Origin: Lycocorax pyrrhopterus obiensis | Lineage: Eukaryota; Chordata; Aves; Passeriformes; Paradisaeidae | Direction: 5' to 3' | DNA: 64,000 nt | Assembly: GCA_014706295.1 (NCBI GenBank) | Contig: JACSVZ010000002.1 | Location: forward strand, 49,750,717-49,814,716 | Shown: piece by piece, positions 60,001 through 64,000 of the stretch | Layout: the number at the start of each line of letters is the position of its first letter | How positions within the stretch are numbered: position 1 is the stretch's first letter | Made by a program: the position numbers and the translations under genes | The notes under the pieces: generated by a model | The model's input: only the letters and a program-made list of their open reading frames with translations | What the model was told of the DNA's origin: nothing | The model's database searches: none

Positions 60001-61070
60001 CAAGGAACAGTGATGAAAATCATATCTGAGCACTCTTATACACAACTTCACAGGTGCTCCAAGATTCTTGGAAGAAAACCTGGAAACGTTTCTCAGCCAT
60101 GTATCCTTATAAAGTGTGCAAAATGTGGAACTGACATGGTAAGTCACTTGTTTGAGTTCAAGCAAGGATGGAAATGGGTGAAAAGAATTAGCTGTGCCCT
60201 TACAGGTAGTAGCAACCATCTCCTGTTTTATTTCAGCACAGATCTTGGCTCTGATGAACACCTCTGCAGCAGCCCAAAGGAGCCGTAAAGCCACGCTGGC
60301 TGGCAAGCAAGAGATTCTCCTTGCATGGGGAATTCATGCACAGCCAAGTCAGAAACACCGACTCCATATCGTTCTTCCTCCCTGTGGAGGTGATGTAGGC
60401 AAATGTCAGCAGCAGCTCACAACTGCAGCTCTCCAGCTGCTGGAACAGCTGCTTGGAGCCAGTGTTGACCTGGAAAATATTAGAATAATCTTAAGGCTTC
60501 TTTGAATCATTGCAAGAGCTAAACCAGCCATCTTAATATTGCACACTTGCCCCTCTCAGACCTACTGTCAGGATTTCCTTTTCCACAACTCAAATCCTTC
60601 CTCACATAGAAAGAAAGCCATGGGGGCAGATTATCTTCTCCAGAAGACAGAGCCAAAACGCTGCTGAATATGTCCAATCCTGGATTTGACGGGGAGCAAG
60701 AGGAAAGATTACCCAGGTGCTGCTACCAGCATATTTTCTTGTTACATGAGTAGGTCTTTAGTAAGTGACTGACAGTGCTTTATACACTTTAATCAACTTC
60801 TACCCTCATTTAATGCCACATGTACCCAAATCCTTTGTTTCTGCCAATCAAACTTCAAGTGTGCCTTCCAAAGTTTGTCTCAGAGTTAAATCCATCATTT
60901 TTACCACACTGATACAGAAATCCATCCAGCAGAGCTCTCCTGATCAGCAGGAGGGGAACAAGATATTTCCTGGAATAAAGCTCTTCATTAAAGGACTTTC
61001 CCTACCAGCGAAGCATAGTGTGGTTGCTACAGCATGTAATTAGAAGTCAAAGGACTAAAGCTTAAATAAA
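57093..61070. other. Gene-free DNA with candidate conserved blocks
   Basis: No supported gene. The stretches 58,230-58,720 and 59,240-59,580 keep CpGs and TAAT/ATTA words over several hundred bases and read like conserved noncoding elements. Plus frames at 60,010-60,505 are short and lack a known domain; an acceptor-like CTGTTTTATTTCAG ends at 60236. Confidence 0.45.
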
Positions 61071-61210
61071 AAAGCTGTGTGACTGAATAATTAACTTCCT
61101 TAACTATTAATTTGCAATATATACCAACTCATCCCCATCACAGGGATGTCGAGAGGCTTAATCAGTGAATATACCTGAAGCACTATAAAATGTTGAAAAG
61201 CTGAATACTT
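61071..61210 (+). repeat. MIR-like SINE relic, 3' half
   Basis: AAAGCTGTGTGACTGAATAA, ATTAACTTCCTTAACTATT, CATCACAGGGATGTCGAGAG, GCTTAATCAGTGAATATACC and TGAAGCACTATAAAATGTT match in order the MIR core and the following GGTTGTTGTGAGGATTAAAT...AAGCACTT part. It is the most complete of the MIR-like pieces here. Confidence 0.5.
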
Positions 61211-61726
61211 GGCTTTGTAGAGGTGACCATTTTAGTAAACATTTTTATAACTGAAATAGGGCTGGTAAATTTTGAGCTAAAAGAATAAAATGAACCTGTG
61301 GTGGGACTTTAACACTCCTCTCTCCGTACATGGAAGAAGTTTACTTGGAGCACAAGAGTAAAATGCACTCTATTACTCTGTTACTGAACAATTCTGTTAT
61401 TTGAATTATTCTTTTTAATAGCCCTAAATGTATATCTGGGTATCATCAGTCAAAATTTATGAGCACTTGGGCCCAGGATTCTTCCCCTAGAGCAGAGAAA
61501 AGAATTTTAGTCTTCTACCGAAAGCCTTCCCTAATTTGTCAAAAGAATTAAAGAGGGAAAAGAAAGTCCTCGGAAAAATGATGAAAGTTACAGCAGCAAA
61601 AAAAATCACATTCACTAGAACTGAGCCTTTCACTTGGTAGTACATTATAGCCACTGGAAGCAACACAGACTTCTATTTTCCCTTTATAAAAGCCAAGTTT
61701 CATTTAACAAGCCATTTAAAGACAAC
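61211..61726. other. Gene-free AT-rich DNA
   Basis: No gene or repeat recognised before the CR1 copy. Confidence 0.5.
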
Positions 61727-62224
61727 CGCGTGCAGTTTTGGGCACCATGTTATAAAAATAGGCATTAAGCTATTAGAGGGCATCCAAAGGAGGGCCGTGG
61801 GGATGGTGGAGGGCCTTGAGGGGAAGCCGTATGAGGAGTGACTGAGGTCACTTGGTCTTTCAGCCTGGAGGAGACTGAGGGGAGATCTTGCAGCAGACTA
61901 CAACTGCCTTGTGAGGGGAAGTGAAGGTGCAGGTACTGATCCCTTTGCTCTCAGGACCAGTGACAGGACCTGAGGGAATGGGATGAAGCTGGGTCAGGGG
62001 AGGTTTAGGTTGGATATTAAGGAAAAGTTCTTCCCCCAGAGGGTAGTTGGGCTCTGGAACAGGCTCCCCAGGGAAGTGGTTGTAGCACCAAGCCTGCCGG
62101 AGTTCAAGAAGCATTTGGACAGTGTGCTCTCAGACACATGGTGTCACTCGTGGGCAGGACCAGGAGTTAGACTCAATGATCCTTGAGGGTACCTTCCAAC
62201 TCAGCATATTCTCTGATTCTATGA
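61727..62224 (+). repeat. CR1 retrotransposon, 3' 500 bp including the end of ORF2
   Basis: It starts in the reverse-transcriptase ORF (CGTGCAGTTTTGGGCACC, then a GAGGGCATCCAAAGGAGGGC stretch) and runs to the terminal TGATTCTATGA. The frame at 61983-62186 keeps the well-known C-terminal block of CR1 ORF2 protein: [20 protein letters not shown] and FKKHLD in order. The CR1 protein carries an endonuclease and a reverse transcriptase for target-primed insertion; neither catalytic domain is present, so this copy is inactive. Similarity to the consensus is good, so it is among the younger copies here. Its tail faces another CR1. Confidence 0.9.
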
Positions 62225-62246
62225 TAAGTTAAAGTCAATATGAAGA

Positions 62247-62766
62247 ACAGAATCTCGTCATGGTTGAGGGGTGAAGGAACCTCTGAAGATCATCTAGTCC
62301 AATCTCCCTTTTCAATCAAGGTCAGCTACAGCAGGATGCCCAGGACTGTGTCTAGTCTGGTTTTGAAGACATCCAGGGATGGAGCCTCTATGACCTCTCT
62401 GAGCAACCTGTGCCAGTGCTCACGGAGAAAAAGTTATGCTTAGATAAAATCTCTTGTAACTCAGCCTGTGCACATTATCTCTTGTCCTGTCATAGGGGAC
62501 AATTGCGATAGTCTGGCTCTCCCTTCCTTACTCCCCGCTCAGGCATTAATACACACACTGAAGGGATCCCCCTAAATCTTGTCTTCCAAGACTGAACAGC
62601 CCCAACTCTCCCAGTTTCTTCATGTAAAAGAGATACCCCAACTCCTCAATCATCTCTGTGGTCTTTCACTGGCCTTATTCTTGTGTGCCCGTGTCCCTCT
62701 TGCACCTGGGAGCCCAGGAGTGGACCCCAGTCCAGGTGGGGGCTCACCAGTGCTGAACAGAGACAG
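62247..62766 (-). repeat. CR1 retrotransposon, 3' 520 bp, opposite orientation
   Basis: Plus-strand text is the reverse complement of a CR1 3' region: GGAACCTCTGAAGATCATCT, TAGTCCAATCTCCC, GGATGGAGCCTCTATGACCT, TTATCTCTTGTCCTGTCATA, GACTGAACAGCCCCAACTCT and GGCTCACCAGTGCTGAACAG. It is truncated at its 5' end within ORF2. The two CR1 tails are separated by only 22 bases. Confidence 0.9.
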
Positions 62767-64000
62767 AAAGGTTTACATTTATCAAATCCTCAGTAAGCAT
62801 ATTTAAGCAAGGACATTATCCTTCCATATTCTCTACACCATGATCTAATGGCACCTTGGTGTGTGGAACCACCATGACTGTGCACCTTAGCTGCTACATC
62901 CACAGGACACAAGTCCCATGAAAATGCTGCCCCATCAGAGTATAGGAAGGAAGAGCCCAGCAGGAGTGGAGGCTGCAGAAGGAGGAAGAACAGATGTTCT
63001 GCAGCTATATGTAAAATAGTTTCTTAAACACACCTCTCCTCCTTTCCTTTTAAAGAGTCAGCAAAAACAGTGGTTTGAAAAAATCCCCAGAAGTGGGCAA
63101 CTTTGTCCCAGGTCTGTCACAAAATAATGTAAACTAGAAACCCTATTTTTCTTATAACCACAATACACAGCTGGAAGAATTTAGTAAAGAGGTTCACGTG
63201 TCTGTTGTAAGGCACCAATTTGATAGTGCCTTTTCAGGAGACTGAGTATTCATCACAGTTCTAAAGAAATAGCGAGATTAATCGTGAATTGCTGAAGTAG
63301 GAACCCAGCTGACCCTACAGCCCTCTGTGCCACTCGCTACACAAGTACAGACTGGCCTCAAAGAACTTGCAAACCAAACAGAGCAAAAGGAAAGAGCATT
63401 GCACAGTTTGGAAAGATTAACTGTTTCCATCCAAACAGTTCAACAAAGACTCAAACTTTCCAAAGTGGCTTAACTATTCCTGTGTCCAGATCCAAAATAT
63501 CTACACCTTGTGAGACTCTCCTTTAAGACTTGGCCAGAGCTCTGGAGCACCAAGATGCTGCAGAATACTACAAGGCAAGTAAAAAAGAATCCAAGTCCGA
63601 GCAGAATTACCCTCTAATAATCCTATAATGCCAAACTCGTGTAAGAAAAGATATTTTCCCTCTGACATCACAAATGACCTTAACTCCTAACTTTGCTTCT
63701 AGAACTTTTCCAGAACTGTACTTATCTCTGACAGGTCTCTGTCTGCCTTTGCCTTTTGCCATGATGTTATTCAGGTCTTGCTGTGCAAAACAGATTCTTG
63801 TAAGAGAGAGAATATTTTCTGAGAAAGAGAAAAGATCTGTAAAAAGGAGGGAACTATGCACAAGATGTTCATGACTACAGGAGCAGTGCAAAATGCAAAA
63901 GGTTACAAACAGCAAAAAATCATCTTTTCATCACGACTGTGAGGAACCAGCACATTTTAGATGGAATTCCTGAAATCACCAAGCAAAATCAGGAGAAATA
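62767..64000. other. Gene-free DNA to the window end
   Basis: No gene or repeat recognised. Short overlapping frames at 63,607-63,915 (minus) and 63,674-63,874 (plus) have no family signature. Confidence 0.5.

Noticed and set aside
60010..60505. Two overlapping plus-strand frames of about 92 and 103 codons
   Set aside because: No domain recognised. The glutamine- and leucine-rich end reflects CAGCTG-rich DNA.
1..64000. CRISPR arrays, tRNA and rRNA genes, bacterial-type operons
   Set aside because: No regularly spaced repeats, no cloverleaf with A and B boxes, and no ribosomal sequence was noticed. The repeat content is that of a vertebrate genome.

Overview
The window looks like noncoding DNA from a bird (or at least a sauropsid) chromosome. 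The evidence is the repeat content: several CR1 non-LTR retrotransposon tails carrying the family's typical end (a short ATTCTATG-like repeat) and the C-terminal end of its reverse-transcriptase ORF. There are also two LTRs of avian endogenous retrovirus type, older amniote CR1/L3-like relics and a few worn MIR-like SINE pieces. The base composition is AT-rich throughout. I found no protein-coding gene, tRNA, rRNA or CRISPR array that I can support in 64 kb. The open frames are short, lie on both strands, overlap one another and show no recognisable family, as expected by chance in AT-rich vertebrate DNA. The window is best read as a gene desert or the inside of a very long intron.

Layout. 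1-4.1 kb: unannotated DNA, an old CR1-like tail (2.2 kb), then the 3' end of a decayed endogenous retrovirus with a polypurine tract and an LTR carrying AATAAA (about 3.0-4.1 kb). 4.1-15.4 kb: mostly unique DNA with CR1 fragments at 7.0, 11.75 and 12.7 kb, and a minus-strand tract at 9.06-10.5 kb that looks like a decayed protein-coding or retrocopied sequence of unknown origin. 15.44-15.90 kb: a minus-strand LTR with a clear TATAAAA box and AATAAA signal. 16-32.7 kb: largely unique, with a perfect 12-bp hairpin (18.25 kb), a duplicated 22-bp unit holding the POU octamer ATGCAAAT (27.3 kb), a 19-bp tandem duplication beside a hairpin (28.35 kb) and an ancient CR1 relic (30.7-31.1 kb). 32.7-61 kb: unique DNA with sparse CR1 and MIR relics, an exact 34-bp tandem duplication (41.67 kb), a possible unannotated exon (45.95 kb), a long ATT microsatellite (51.75 kb), and several blocks that read like conserved noncoding elements. 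61.7-62.8 kb: two CR1 copies inserted tail to tail.

Nothing here forms a pathway or operon. Any function the window has is more likely regulatory or structural than coding. The best leads are the candidate conserved blocks, the octamer duplication, the candidate exon and the LTR promoter. I did not find evidence of a new biological system. All repeat family calls come from recognising consensus-like text, not from a search.
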